A program made the position numbers and the translations under genes. This document shows, piece after piece, positions 11,080-23,880 of a stretch of 64,000 nt of DNA. The notes under the pieces are model-generated. The model made no database searches. It saw only the letters and a list, made by a program, of their open reading frames with translations, and was not told the DNA's origin. This DNA comes from Scleromitrula shiraiana (lineage: Eukaryota; Ascomycota; Leotiomycetes; Helotiales; Sclerotiniaceae): the NCBI GenBank assembly GCA_028455995.1, contig JABELC010000005.1:3224001-3288000 (forward strand), read 5' to 3'. Numbering within the stretch: position 1 is the stretch's first letter; the number at the start of each line of letters is the position of its first letter.

Positions 11080-11639
11080 TATATAATTGACAATTTAAAG
11101 ATTTTTATTAATATAAATCTATAAATAAATTTTAAAAAATTATTTAAAGATATAAATATAAAGATATTTCAAATATTAAATAAAAAATATTTAATAGTAA
11201 TAAAAAAAGTATTATAAGAGGGTAATATTTATATTAATATATTTATATTAATAATTTATATAATATAAAATGTAATATATATAAGATTATATTTTAAATA
11301 GATTAAAGCTTATTTGAAGGAAATTTATAAAGATTAATTAATAAAATTTAAATTTGATAATATAAAGATAATAATAAAAAATCTAAAATAAAAATGAGAT
11401 TAAAAAAAAAGTGTAAAAAAACAAGTTAAAAAAGAAAAGTAGATTAAATAAAACATTTCAATTATACAAACAACAAATAATTTATTAAAGTATTTTAATA
11501 AATTACTAAAAAACATCTAGCCTATAATAGAAGCCGATTCTAAATATTTATTTAAAACCATTTTAATAACAATAATATACAATTTTACATATTATATTAC
11601 TTAATATATAGCTTTATTTAATAATTGTATATTACATAA
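11080..11639. other. AT-rich interior of the Copia element
   Basis: Continuation of the outer element after the nested insertion. No frame was recognised. Confidence 0.5.
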
Positions 11640-12930
11640 TGATCAAAATCATTAAGATAAAAATAATTATAATAAAAATCACTATAATGAAAATAATTAT
11701 ATGCCTTAATTTGGTTAAAGTCATCTTAATCAAAATCAGTTTAATCAAAATCAACCTAATCAAAATCATTACAATATAAATGATTATAATAGAAATTATT
11801 ATAATCAAAATAATCATATATTTTAATTTGGTTAGATTCAATCTAATTAAAGTCAATATAATCAAAATTAATCTAATCGAAATTAATTTAATCAAAATTA
11901 TTATATATTTTAAAATGATTAAAATGATTATAATTAAAATGGTTATAATTATAATCAAAATAACTGTGATTTTTAATATAAACAAAATTGAAAAAAAAAA
12001 CAAAAAAATGGAAAGGCATATACACACAAAAACGAATATAAAGATTAAGAATATCACCAAAAAAAAAGCCGTTAATATCGTATATTAAAAATCTAATATT
12101 AAATTAATTTAAATAAAATGTACAATAACATGATAAAATTCAATAATAAAAATAATAATTTTGATTATAAACTAGCTATATACAAATTAACTTTATAATA
12201 TATAAACATTTTGAACAAATTTATAATAATAGCATTTCCAATTATATTTAAAAATAAAATACTTGAATATTATATATCAAATTTTATTATATTTTTATAA
12301 AAAATGAAAGGTTTAATTACAAAATTCAAAGCATAATATTAAGAAGAATTATATTATTGTAATATAATAAACAAATAAACAAAACTAATAATAAAAAGTA
12401 TTATAAATAAAAATTAAGAAAAAAAACTTAAATAATATTTAAAGTTATTTTTTATAAAAGCAAAGTAATTATATAAAATTTTATTAAATACTATAAAAAA
12501 TTAATTATATTTTTATAAAAAGATAATTTTATTATATCAATAAATCAAATAATATGTTTAAATATATTATTGATTAACTATAAATATCTTTAACTTTATT
12601 TAAGAAATTAAAAAAACAATTTAAATTTATAACAAATTACAAAGTAATAATATCGATATATATTATATTAAAAAAAATTTATAAATAATTTATAAAACTA
12701 AAGCAAAAACTTCAACTATAGCAAATATAATAAAGTAAATAATCATAATGATCAAAAAAAATATAGTAATTATTAAGATTAATCCAAATCATAATCTAAT
12801 ATTTAAAAACAATGTAGTAAAAAAAACTTTAAATCAATTTATAAAAAACAATGTTAAATATATAAAAAAAAAAAAATTTTTTTATAAACTATTTAAAATG
12901 AAATCAAAAAAAAACCTAGAGAAAATATAA
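11640..12930 (+). pseudogene. Copia gag remnant with Asn/Gln-rich tandem repeats
   Basis: One plus-strand frame can be followed from about 11640 to 12930 through many stops. The first part (11640-11960) is built of short repeats of the type NQNQFNQNQPNQNHYN. The next part (from 12163) reads AFPIIFKNKILEYYISN, then KSIINKN and YLKLFF. This matches the order in fungal Copia gag proteins (FxxxLKGxALxYY ... LKSVIxxNExKxxxExLQLL). The last open piece is 12748-12930. The shared frame across all three parts supports one original ORF. Stops are mostly TAA or TGA, as expected after RIP. Gag forms the particle in which reverse transcription occurs; this copy cannot. Confidence 0.65.
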
Positions 12931-15900
12931 AAAAAAAGTTATCAAAAATAACGATAATTATATATATAAATAATTTTTAATATATTATAAAAAAAAACAA
13001 AAAATAAAAAAAAAGAATATCAAAAAAATTTATAAAGTATTTTATATAAAAATAAAATATTTAAATAAAATTATATCGAAAATATATTATATATCGAATA
13101 GTTTAATTAATAATTTATAAATAATTGCTAGGCTTATAAAAAAAATATTTAAATATATATTAATATATAAAAAACTATTTAATAATAATTAGATTAATAA
13201 AAGCATAATATTAAAATAAATTATATATAATCTCAAAATATTTTTTATAAATAGCAAATATAATCCCAATAAATTTCAAAGCGTTATAATTAATACAAAA
13301 ACAATAATAATATCAATTATTAATAAATAACAATTTAAAATATTATAAAAACTAACCGATTTAATTATTAATTATAATAAAATAAAAATCATAAAAATTA
13401 TATTCAAAAAAAAAAATATTAAAAAATTTATCAAATCATATAAAATCAAATTATCGATCAAACAAATCAAGATTTATATTATTTATGCAAATACATTATT
13501 TTTACTTTACCTAATAAATATAAACAAATTTAATATATTTTTTAATAATATCAAAAACTAGATTATTTATAATAAAATTAATAAATATTTTTTTATTATA
13601 TAAAAATATAATCACAATTTTTTATTATAAAAATATAACTATAATATATTTATATAATCGATAATTCTAAATAATATTTATTATTTTATAAAAATAAAGT
13701 TATAATATTTATATAAACATTTCGATTATCTAATTATTTATAAATTATATAATATATTTAAGCAAGTTGGTTATAATGATTAAAACAAAAATGAGATTAA
13801 TAAATTGATAAAATATTATAATTAATATTAAATATATAATAAATTATTAAAAAGATTCAAATTCAAAATCAATAATAATAAAAACAATAATATTCAATTT
13901 AATTACATAATCATAATTAATATTATATATATCAACAAAAAAGCAATACTACATATACTCAATAAAGCAACAAAATACCAAATAACAATATTCCTAAACA
14001 ATTTATTAATAAAATATATTTAAAATATAATTCAATTTAAATAAATTAATATTTATATAAAACCTTTAAACTATATTATTATTAATACAAATATACAATT
14101 TATCGCGAAAAAATTCAACAAATATATAAATATTATAACAATCGAAATAAAGATAGTTTTTATAAAATTTTATTAATCAATTAATAAAGTTGAATAATAT
14201 TATAAAATTGTATAACAAACATTTAAGATTTTATAAAATAAACTATAATAATTTAATTTTATAAAAAAGCAAATATTATAGATAATAATAAAAACTATAA
14301 ATAATTTAATAAACCCTAATAAACTAATTTTAACATTTTTAATATTTAATATATTTATACATATAAAAAAATCAAACCCATCAATAAAAACTATTATTAA
14401 TCAAATAATAAAACTATAAAAAACAAATAATAAAATCTACAAATATAAAATAACTTAATTAATAAAAAATATATTATAAAAACAAAACAAATTATTTACA
14501 TATATAATACATAACCTAAAAATATACTTAAAAATTCTAATATACAAAAAAATCATTAAAACAAAAAAAAATAAATAAATAAAACTTTATATCTTTAAAT
14601 CGATAAAAAACAAAAACTACAAAATCAACATAAATAACTATATTATAACTATATAATCAATATTAATTCGCCTATATTATAAAAAATCTACTAATCTAAC
14701 ATCAATACTATCAACAATATATACAAAAAACTATATATCATCTATATCTATAAATAACAATAATAATCAACTAACTACTCAAAAAACATTAAAAATAATA
14801 ATATTTAAACTATCTAAATCAATAATTTATAAATATAATAAACTAAAAAAAAATTAAAACTCTAATATTTTATTATTAATAATAATTCAACTTTATTAAT
14901 ATATTTAATAAAATATATAATAAAAAATATAATCTAAACTATATATAAAAAATAAAAACTTTAAAAAAATATTATTAAATATTATAATATTATTAAATAA
15001 CAAATATATTACATACTTAATTAATACCTTTTTTATAAAAAAATTAATTTCCTTTATCAAATAAACTAAATATAATAAAAAAAAAACAAACAAAATATAT
15101 ATAAAATCAAAAAAAAAAACTAAATAAATTAATAAAAATCAATATATTCAAAATAACAAAACAAAAAAATATTTTAACAAAAATAAAAATCTTCAAATAC
15201 AAATAAATTAATAAACTCAAATACCTAAATATAAAAAATATATATAAAAAATTAAAGCTTATTATATAAAATTTTAATAATATAAAAAAATATATTATAT
15301 TTATACAATCTTTAACTATATAATATTTAATTTATCAATTAATATTAATAATTATAATTATTATAATAATAATAAAAAATAATAACATATTTAACATTTA
15401 TTTATATAATATTATTTAAATATATATATAAATAAATTTAAAATTTATACATTTTATCTTTATATATATATAATTCTAAAAATAAAATATCTATTAAAAA
15501 TCATATTTTATATAATATAATTATTATATAAAATTCTAAAAATAAAAAATTATTAATTCAATATATATCTAAATCATTATATTATAAAATTTAAAATAAT
15601 AATATCGATATATAATCTTTATTTATTATATATATAAAAATAAAAATTTAAAATTATAATAATATAAATTAATAATACTTTAATTATTATTAATAAATAA
15701 TTCATCTATAAAAAAAAACATTATTTAAAAAAAACTAAATTCTTATATAAAAAACAAAAATAATTAATTAAAATATATTTATTTAAATTTAATAATAATT
15801 TAATATTATTAAAAAGTTTAATAATTATAATAAATTAAAAACTTTAATATAAAAATATAAAGCAAATCAAAAATATCAATATCAATATATACAAAACATA

Positions 15901-16989
15901 CAACAAATTCTAAAAAAATACAATATCAAAAAAGCAATATATTATATAATACACTTATAATATTTATATTACAATCTATTAACAACTTAAAATTTTATTT
16001 AATCTAATATAAATTATATAAAATATTAAACTAAATAATAAAAATATAAAAATATTTAATAAATATATATAATAATAAAAAAAAAACTTTATAAAAAAAC
16101 TTTAATTTATATTATTTAATTTTAATATTCTTTATATATATATATTTATTAATATTTTATATATTAATAATTTTAATCTATTATTCTAAATTAAATATAT
16201 TATTATATTAATAAACAAAAATAAAAATACAAATATTATATATTAATTTTTAATTAAATATAAATATATTATTTAAACTATATTAATATTAAAACTTTAT
16301 ATAATAATCCTTAATTTTAATATAATAATTATTATTAAAAATATAATTAATAAAATTTTTAATAATTATATTCTATTATTAATTATTTATATTAATTTAT
16401 ATTTTTTATTTTAACTATTAATTAAACTTAAAATAATAATCAAAAAACAATTCATAATCAACATTATAATATTATATTAATCATATAAATATAAAAAAAT
16501 TATAAAAATATAATAAATCAATAATAATAATAATCTAATAAATATAATAATAAAAATAAAACTTTACTTAATATTAAAAAAACTTATTAATATAAACAAA
16601 ATATCAATAAAAATCAATAAATAAATCAAATATAAAAAGAAATTTTGATTTTTTTCTTTTTTTTTTTTTCATTTATTTTTTAAAAAATAATTAAATAATA
16701 ATCGATTCTATTTATTTAATTTATATATAATTATTATAAAACAAAATAATAAAAAATATAATATAAAAAATAACAATAATATAAAATAATAATAATATAT
16801 AATCTAAATAATACTTATCTCAATCTAATTTTAAAATATTATATTATATATAAATAAATTATAAAGATTTTAAAATAATAAAAAACTAAAAAAAATTTAT
16901 TTTATTTTTTATTTTATATAAATAGTTTATAATTTTTATAAAATTTAACTTTTTATATATATAACTTTAAATTTTCAAAAAATTACTAA
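12931..16989 (+). pseudogene. presumed pol region of the Copia element, unreadable
   Basis: About 4 kb between gag and the right LTR, where protease, integrase, reverse transcriptase and RNase H should lie. It is so depleted of G on the plus strand (for example no G and 10 C in 14701-14760) that no domain can be called with confidence by eye. Position and length are the main evidence. Confidence 0.45.
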
Positions 16990-17149
16990 TATCTATATAA
17001 TCAACATATAACCTTATATCATATATCCATTAAAAAAATATATATCCTCAACAACATACAACACTCTTCTTAAACTCCTTAAACAAATAATACAATACTG
17101 ATTGATACTCGTAATTATATAGTTCCATACCCCCAAAGTCATACAAATA
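16990..17149 (+). repeat. right LTR of the Copia-type element
   Basis: 160-bp partner of 6136-6295. Differences from the left copy are largely A for G on the plus strand (for example CATACCCCCAAAGTC against TATACTTTTGGAGTT). Confidence 0.8.
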
Positions 17150-19120
17150 TATACTATAAGTTAATTTTTAGAGAGTGATTTTTTACTAATATAAATTCAA
17201 TTTAGATTTTTAGATTTATTTTAAATAATTATATAATATTAAATTAATATAATATTTATATATAAAATTAGTATATTTCTATTTATATTTATATACAAAA
17301 TTATATTTATATATAAAATTCTATTTACATATAAAATTATATTTATATATAAAATTATATTTACATATGAAATTATATTTACATATAAAATTAATATATA
17401 TTAATAATTAATATTATAAAGAGATAAATATATAATACAAAATACTAGATACAAAATATATATAAATACCACGATTTTAAATAGATAATAATATAGACTT
17501 AATACATACTCTCTTATATACAATACAATACTATCAATATAATTATATAAAAACAAAACAATATTTTTTCATTCTAACGATTCCTAAACGAATCTTAACC
17601 CTGATCTCCCTCAACTAATCATTCTATACTATTACAATATACTTTATTATTTTCTAATTTAGTTAATATATCAAGATTAATCTTATATTTTTATTATTAT
17701 TAATATATTTAAATTAATATTATTAATATTAATATTATTAATATATTTAAATTAATATTATTAATAATATTATTATCAATAATATATATTAAAAAATAAT
17801 ATAAATATATTTTCAAATTCTATAATTTTTATAAAAAAAATTATTTTTATTTAAAATAATAAAGTTATTGATTTTTTATTAATAAATTAACTAAAAAAAA
17901 TCGATTATTAATATATAAAAATAATTATGATTTTATAGTCTAAAGTTATACTTATATAGATTTAATAAAAAATTAGATAACTCTTTAATTAATAAAAATC
18001 TATTAAATAATAATTTTATAATTTGAAATCAATAATAAAGTTATTTTAAATATAACTTTAAATTTATTGATAAATTTTAATTCAAATTTACTTGAAATTT
18101 ATTTAAAATTAATTTTTAAATTTAAATTTGATTAATTTATACTATATAAAATTCAATTTTTAATTAATTACAAATTTAATATAACGATATTTAAATTTTT
18201 AATATATTTAAACATTAAAATAATCAATTTTCTAAAGTTTATTTAGAGAACTCATTGAATTCTATTCAGATTGACTCTCTGAATAAATGATATCGTAGAG
18301 AGTAATAGTAAAATTAAAGTTATTTAATTAAACTTTCAAGTTATTTATTATTATGATATAAGTTATTTATTATTATGATATAAGTTATTTATTATTATGA
18401 TATAAATTTTAAAATTTTATATATATATTAATAATTATATAATTAATATTAATATATAATTACTGGTAATAAATTTAATAATAATAATAATTTTATATTT
18501 TTATTATAAAAAACTTTTTAATAATTAATTATTAAGAATTTAAATCATCAATATAATTAATCTCAGACTACTGGTAGTACTAGTAGTAGTATAATTTACT
18601 CAAGTTTTAACTAGTAGTACTAAAAGCTTTTTACTATCAAATACTCAGACTATAGTAGTAGTATTATTTTCAAGAATTTATTGATTTTATTATAGTAATT
18701 CTTTATAAAAATAATAATAATTATATCAATAATTTTTATATTACTAGTAGTACTACTACTAGTATCGTTATTAAATAAATATTCAATCTTTTGATATTCA
18801 TTAGAATTTATAATTTATTCAAGTTATATAAAATCTAACTTATTCAAAAGTATAAGCTTTTTCGATTAAGTTAATAATTAGTAAAAATCTAATTATATCA
18901 ACTTGAAACTATAAATAGATAAATATATCATCCACATTTCTATATTAAACCCAGCGTCATAAACCCAGCGTCATAATCTCGCATAACAAAAACAATAATA
19001 AATCTCTTAGTTTCACTGGTAGATGATGAATTTAATAATATCTACTTTCCGATACAACTGGGGAAGTAGCCAGTCATTCATCATACATTTAATCATTCAA
19101 TCATTTATCATACATTTAAT
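17150..19120. other. AT-rich, repeat-derived, gene-free stretch
   Basis: No gene was seen. It holds a degenerate run of about 17-bp units (TATATTTACATATAAAAT type, about 17277-17395), three exact 22-bp units (18340-18405), a cluster of AGTACTACTACTAGT-type palindromes (about 18575-18770), and two copies of AACCCAGCGTCATA (about 18950-18976). AT content falls back to normal after about 19.5 kb. Confidence 0.6.
18340..18405 (+). repeat. 22-bp tandem repeat, three units
   Basis: Identical units of GTTATTTATTATTATGATAT plus AA start at 18340, 18362 and 18384; the last may differ at its edge. The array is unmutated relative to itself although it lies in an AT-rich block. Confidence 0.8.
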
Positions 19121-19148
19121 CATATCGGGTCAGGTGCCCTGACACGCC

Positions 19149-19438
19149 GCCTCTTCTTTATGATCTTTTATTTTAATAATATATTAATTATTAGATCACA
19201 TGTTAGATCACGTGTTTTAAAAAGCTTGTTCAAAACCTTAAATTTAACCAATCAACTATTCTAAAATATCGATTTTAACCAATCATTTATATTAAAAAAG
19301 TGCCAAGATTCTTCCAAGGCGCTAGTAAAATCACCCTTGTATCATACCAAAAAAAAAAATGAGTAGACTCGTATAAAACCTCTCTTTTTGTAAACAAAAA
19401 GAAGAGGCACTCTCTTTTTGTAAACAAAAAGAAGAGGC
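19149..19438 (+). mobile_element. short inverted-repeat element, copy 1
   Basis: Bounded by GCCTCTTCTTT (19149) and its reverse complement AAAGAAGAGGC (ending 19408, and again 19438). Its right end carries a 30-bp tandem duplication (19381-19410 and 19411-19440), each unit a near-perfect hairpin CTCTTTTTGTAAACAAAAAG. An inverted, diverged copy lies at 47902-48106. Homology continues outside the left terminus into TCGGGTCAGG (about 19124), so the true border may be wider. It has no coding capacity and is MITE-like. Confidence 0.65.
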
Positions 19439-19440
19439 AT

Positions 19441-20550
19441 TCACAACATATATTCAATCATTTAATCATACATTCATCATATATTCAATCATTCAATCAT
19501 TCATCATATATCGAATAATAAACTGCAATTAAAGTCAAGTTACCATCAACCTCCTCCAGCTACTAACCCGGAACTAGGCCTAAGGTGTAGGTCACCTCCA
19601 CTAAATTAAGGACCCTAAACTTATGAAACGAACCTATTCTAGAGCTATGATGTCCCCCTTCCCCTTGTAATTCTAACTTCACCTTTTAGAACATTTGGAT
19701 TGGATGAGATTGAATGATTCGACCAAAGTATACGGAAGGAACTCTTTATAGTATACTAGTATACTAGAGTACTCGAGCACTCCGAGTACTCTCTATAGAA
19801 ATAAATAGATAGAAATAGAACTAGTATCAAAATTTATTATTTTTCTCAACTGTATTGGATGATTCTGTACGAGAAATATATTCTTTCTTTCCTTCTTTTT
19901 GTCTGGTCGAAGCATTCATTCACCACCGCCATCACTACCATCATCACCACCACCACCACCAACACCAACACCAACACCATATCTGTAAAAATTCATAGTC
20001 ACATTAAAACTACAATATCTACACCCTCATTTCTCTTCTACCTTGAATCATTTTTTCTATTTAATTTCCATTTCTAAACAACTACACCCACCATCTTAGA
20101 AATATATACTCCTTTTTTCTTACATATCAATTAATTTATACCCTCGACAAAACTTATGAAATCCACCTACATACATACACATACATACATACCTCCATAC
20201 AACCATTTTATCGATTTTGCACAGCCCACCCTCATCCTGTAACAATCCTTCCAATAATTTACGAGAACACGAGATACCTACAAACAAATACACATATATT
20301 AATTTCGACTTTATTTGAATATTGAAGGAACTACCTGAATTTCTTCAGTTCGGCTACAAGGAAGGCTAGATATTCCGAATGCATACAGACATACCTTTGA
20401 ATATCTACATATAAGCTCACATCCCGGCCTCGAATAACCTGGTTCTTAAGAAAAATATATTTCGAAAGAAAAAGACATCTAAAAGATTCTCGTTTCGCAG
20501 ACCTCTCACCAAGACGATACTCTTCAGGAAAGAAAGGAAAGCAAGTCAAA
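19441..20550. other. intergenic and upstream region of the coiled-coil gene
   Basis: The left part repeats ATTCAATCATTCATCATAT-like words (about 19440-19515). A CACCAC/CCAACA microsatellite lies at 19921-19980 and a TACA run at about 20168-20192. The last several hundred bases are probably promoter and leader; 20540-20550 ends GTCAAAATG, a good fungal start context. Confidence 0.5.
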
Positions 20551-22886
20551 ATGTGGAAACGCTTGAACCCTCCCAAGAGTAATAATGGTGGTGGACCACG
20601 CCAATCCATCATCAGCGAACCAGTTCTTGTCGAGACGACTATTTTTGAGAAATCCTATGGAGCGGCCGGTGGTATAAATGTTGATATGGATTTTTCGCAT
20701 CCATATAGAAATGCTGTTCCTCCACCCAGACCTACGAGAGATAATCTGCCAAAAGGACTACCACTTTTACCATTGTAGGTTTTGTGGATTTTTATTTGAT
20801 TGTCCGGCGGACATTGCGGAGATTTGGGATACAGCTATGTGGAGATGGCTTGTTTAGCTGAAGCTGAATCCGAGATATGTTTTGGGGAATATATAAGCAT
20901 GAAATTTATACACTGGCTAATATTTGTTCCAGTGAAGCAGTTCCTCCAATGCATTCAATGCATTCTCGACAGAATTCCCACGTAGATAGACCGGTGTCTT
21001 CGGTTTATTCACAACCTTCGCCTAATGCAATTGATGATCACTTTCCTCGAAATATGTATACAAATCCCTCGATGCCAAATACAATGGATATTTCACCCCC
21101 CAGTTCACCGGAATTTGATGGATATAATCGGTATGTGGAGGTTTCTTTTACGTATTTTACTCGAGCGCTGGAGGTTAAGTGATGGTATCACGGTTATAAA
21201 ATATGTGTTACATAGAACCTATATCTGAATTGGTCATTTGGACAGTTTCTTTTTGCGCCTTGCTTTTATTTCATTCCAATCATAAACTAACAAGAGAAAA
21301 CTAGTAATGCAAATCGTTACCAGGACCATGAGGTTTCTCCAATTGATGAAATACCTGATATGTCACGTCTGGATTTCGGGAAATCTAAAGAAAGGCCCGA
21401 CTCGAGATCAAAACCAGCAACAAGTAGTATTCCAGTTATGAGAAGAGAAAAGAGACGTAATCAGGTGGCAGCAGCGGCAGCAAATTTATTGATTCGAAAG
21501 GATGATGGACCAAAGGGTAGAAAAACTGCAGATGCCAAGTGGGATCCATATTTAGGTGAACCAACGACAAGCGAAAAGGGGAAATCCCACTCAGTCAAAC
21601 CTGGGGAATATTCACCACCCCAAGTTGGTCCTACCAGGATGGGTAACACATCCATAATTAGTGCTAATTCGGCACCGAAATCACAAATATCTTTTGGTGA
21701 ACGAGTTCGAAAATTGAAGAATAATGCTCCAGTGAAGAGACCGGAATGGAGAGGAGCTACAGGTCGTACTACACTTGTTCCTACACCTGTAGATAACTAT
21801 GATATCCCACCTCTCAATATACCAGTAATACCACCAAAGAACGAGAAACGTCTTACGTCGGCCACGAATACCCCTGTATCTTCCATCCGAAGTGCTACTA
21901 GTGAAACAAATTTGGCATCATCATTCATGGATCTACCCTATCCACCTACTATCAACGCAGGACAAACCATCAGTGGTCGAAACAGCCCACAAACCTTTAA
22001 TGAACCATCACCATATCTCGAACCCGTCCAAGAAACACCTCATAACTTCAACAATTTCACCACCACTACGACTGAAAATCACTATCATCAACATTCAAAG
22101 AAAGATTCAACTGGCACCATTGAACGCAACTTCCGCGAAGCACTCAAGTTTTCCTTCCCCCCAATCGACCCCAACGAACCCTACATCCAACCATCCTCCC
22201 GCTTCAGCGTAAGCACAAAAGCTACATCAGAAGCCACGCAATCAACACGCGCGCCCTCCCTTGACCTCGGATCCTCCGACTTTCACCACCCACCCCTCCC
22301 CACCTCCACCGTCGACGGACCCTCCTCAATCCTCAACCGGAAACGCCCCAAAATAGCTCCCGACCCCCCCTCTATCAATATCAACAATACGAAATCCGTC
22401 ACCAGGAAAGCGGTCAATTCAAATACTTCGCCCATTACAATCAGCATAACCTCTTCGATTGTTCCTCCCCCCCGAACCACCTCAATGAGCGCCTCCACCT
22501 CAACATCCACCCTCACACCCCCCAACGCATCCCTCAACCCAAACACGAAATCCCTGCCCTCGACCCCCGCCGAAGCCCAATCGCACGACCTCATAACGAC
22601 CCTCGAAGCGCAAATCGAATCGCTCTCGCACCGACGCCTCAACATCGAACGCAGCATCAAAGCGATGACGGAGCTGATGCCCGCGGACCGGGTGACGGAA
22701 ACGGAGGAAGTGCGCCGCAAGCGCGAGGACGAGAAGAGGAAGATTGAGAAGCTGAGGGTCGAGGAGGCGGAGTGCAGGAGGCGGGAACATGATCTGGGGT
22801 TGAGGTTGCATAGGGCGTGGAAGAGGAGGGAGAAGGGCCAGGCGTATGAGAGTACGGGGTTGTGGGTTAGGAGGGTTACGGGGTAG
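20551..22886 (+). CDS. unrecognised protein with disordered body and C-terminal coiled coil
   Basis: Three exons, 20551-20774, 20933-21130 and 21305-22886, with GTAGGT...CCAG and GTATGT...CTAG introns of 158 and 174 bp, give 667 residues. A nearer acceptor (CAG at 21323) would leave the wrong phase, so 21305 was chosen. Most of the protein is Ser/Pro/Thr-rich and looks disordered. A basic stretch MRREKRRNQVAAAAANLL lies early in exon 3. The last about 110 residues are strongly helical: EAQIESLSHRRLNIERSI, then a highly charged E/R/K segment and LGLRLHRAWKRREKG. No enzyme signature is seen. The conserved-looking C-terminal coiled coil suggests a structural or adaptor role, but I do not recognise the family. 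The GC-rich coding strand from about 22150 onward is typical of highly biased fungal exons. Confidence 0.75.
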
Positions 22887-23880
22887 ATGGGATGGGTATG
22901 GGATGGGTTGGGATGGCATGGCATGGGTATGGGATGGAGTAGAGTAGAGTAAAGTAAAGTACAATTAGGGGAGATTTATTCAAAATCCGCTATCGCAGGA
23001 ACGATATGCCGCATGTTGTATAAAATCCATTTCAATAACATCCCATCCAATCATATCATATCAGATCATATCATATAATTAATATAATATAGCACCTACT
23101 CGGATTAGATATATTTCCTTTCCCTTTCCTTTCCCTTTCCCTTTCCTTTCCCTTTCCCTTTCCCTTTCCTTCTACATAGTATATCAGTAAACCCCCGATC
23201 CATACCTAGATCTTCGAATCGTATCGAATCAGTTTTCAATCATTGGGAATATCGATTGTATTGGATGTATTGGATATATTGGGGTGTTATGGGTTACTTG
23301 TTGCTTGCATTTATTTTTCAAGGGAGGGAGGAAGGGAGGAAGGGAGGAAGGGAGGAAGGGAGGGAGTGAGCGTCGCGTACGTATCTTATTTATTTGAGAA
23401 AATATTATATTGGATTAGATGAACGAAATTAAGGGGTTGGAGGTTGGGGTTTGGGGTGTGGGGTGGGAATGTGGGAATGTGGGAATGTGTATTGTTGATA
23501 TGGATGGTTTGATGTAAAAGAAGAGGGGAGGAGGGGAAGAAGAGGAGGGGGAGAAAACGTTAATTGTGTGGTATACCCATCCATATGTGATATCTAGGAT
23601 TGATGTATTTGTGGAAAGAATCGGGATTCTTCGTTTATTGCTCATGTTTTTATTGTTCGTGTTTCGTGCCTATTTATTCATTCATTCATTCATTCATTCA
23701 TTCATGTGTCTGTTTTATGTATATGGATCTTGAGATAATCTTCTTAGTGTCCCTCTGCGAAAATAGATCTAGATCCAGATCCAGATCCATCCATGATATT
23801 CCATCGAATTTAGCCTCTCATCTCCATCTCCGTTCCCTATCCAATCTCTCAGATCCAATCCTCATCCCCACCACACCCCT
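22887..23880. other. intergenic with microsatellites
   Basis: No gene was seen. It contains CCCTTT-type runs (about 23118-23169), a GGGAGGAA run (about 23321-23366) and an ATTC tetranucleotide run (about 23675-23705). It separates two convergent genes. Confidence 0.5.
23118..23705. repeat. cluster of simple repeats
   Basis: Three arrays lie close together: CCCTTT/CCTTT (about 23118-23169), GGGAGGAA (about 23321-23366) and ATTC (about 23675-23705). Confidence 0.8.

Larger units (their letters stand above)
6136..17149 (+). mobile_element. Copia-type LTR retrotransposon, heavily mutated, interrupted by a nested element
   Basis: Direct repeats 6136-6295 and 16990-17149 (about 160 bp each, aligning without length change) bound an 11.0-kb unit, or about 7.64 kb once the nested element and its target duplication are removed. 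The flanks TATAC (6131-6135) and TATAC (17150-17154) could be a 5-bp target duplication. The repeats begin TGTCTG (left) or TATCTA (right) and end at ATA. A gag-like frame on the plus strand at about 11.65-12.93 kb gives the orientation. Integrase, RT and RNase H should lie at about 13-16.9 kb but are too mutated for me to place. The copy is certainly dead, with stops throughout. Confidence 0.8.

Noticed and set aside
11632..12088. Ile-rich membrane-like proteins of 142 and 102 residues on both strands
   Set aside because: They are products of AT-rich tandem repeats in the dead Copia gag region, with no natural composition.
14905..15093. Hydrophobic 62-codon minus-strand frame
   Set aside because: It arises from extreme A/T content of the mutated pol region.
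22283..22964. Long minus-strand frames of 213 and 154 codons opposite the coiled-coil gene
   Set aside because: They are antisense shadows of a strongly GC-biased exon.
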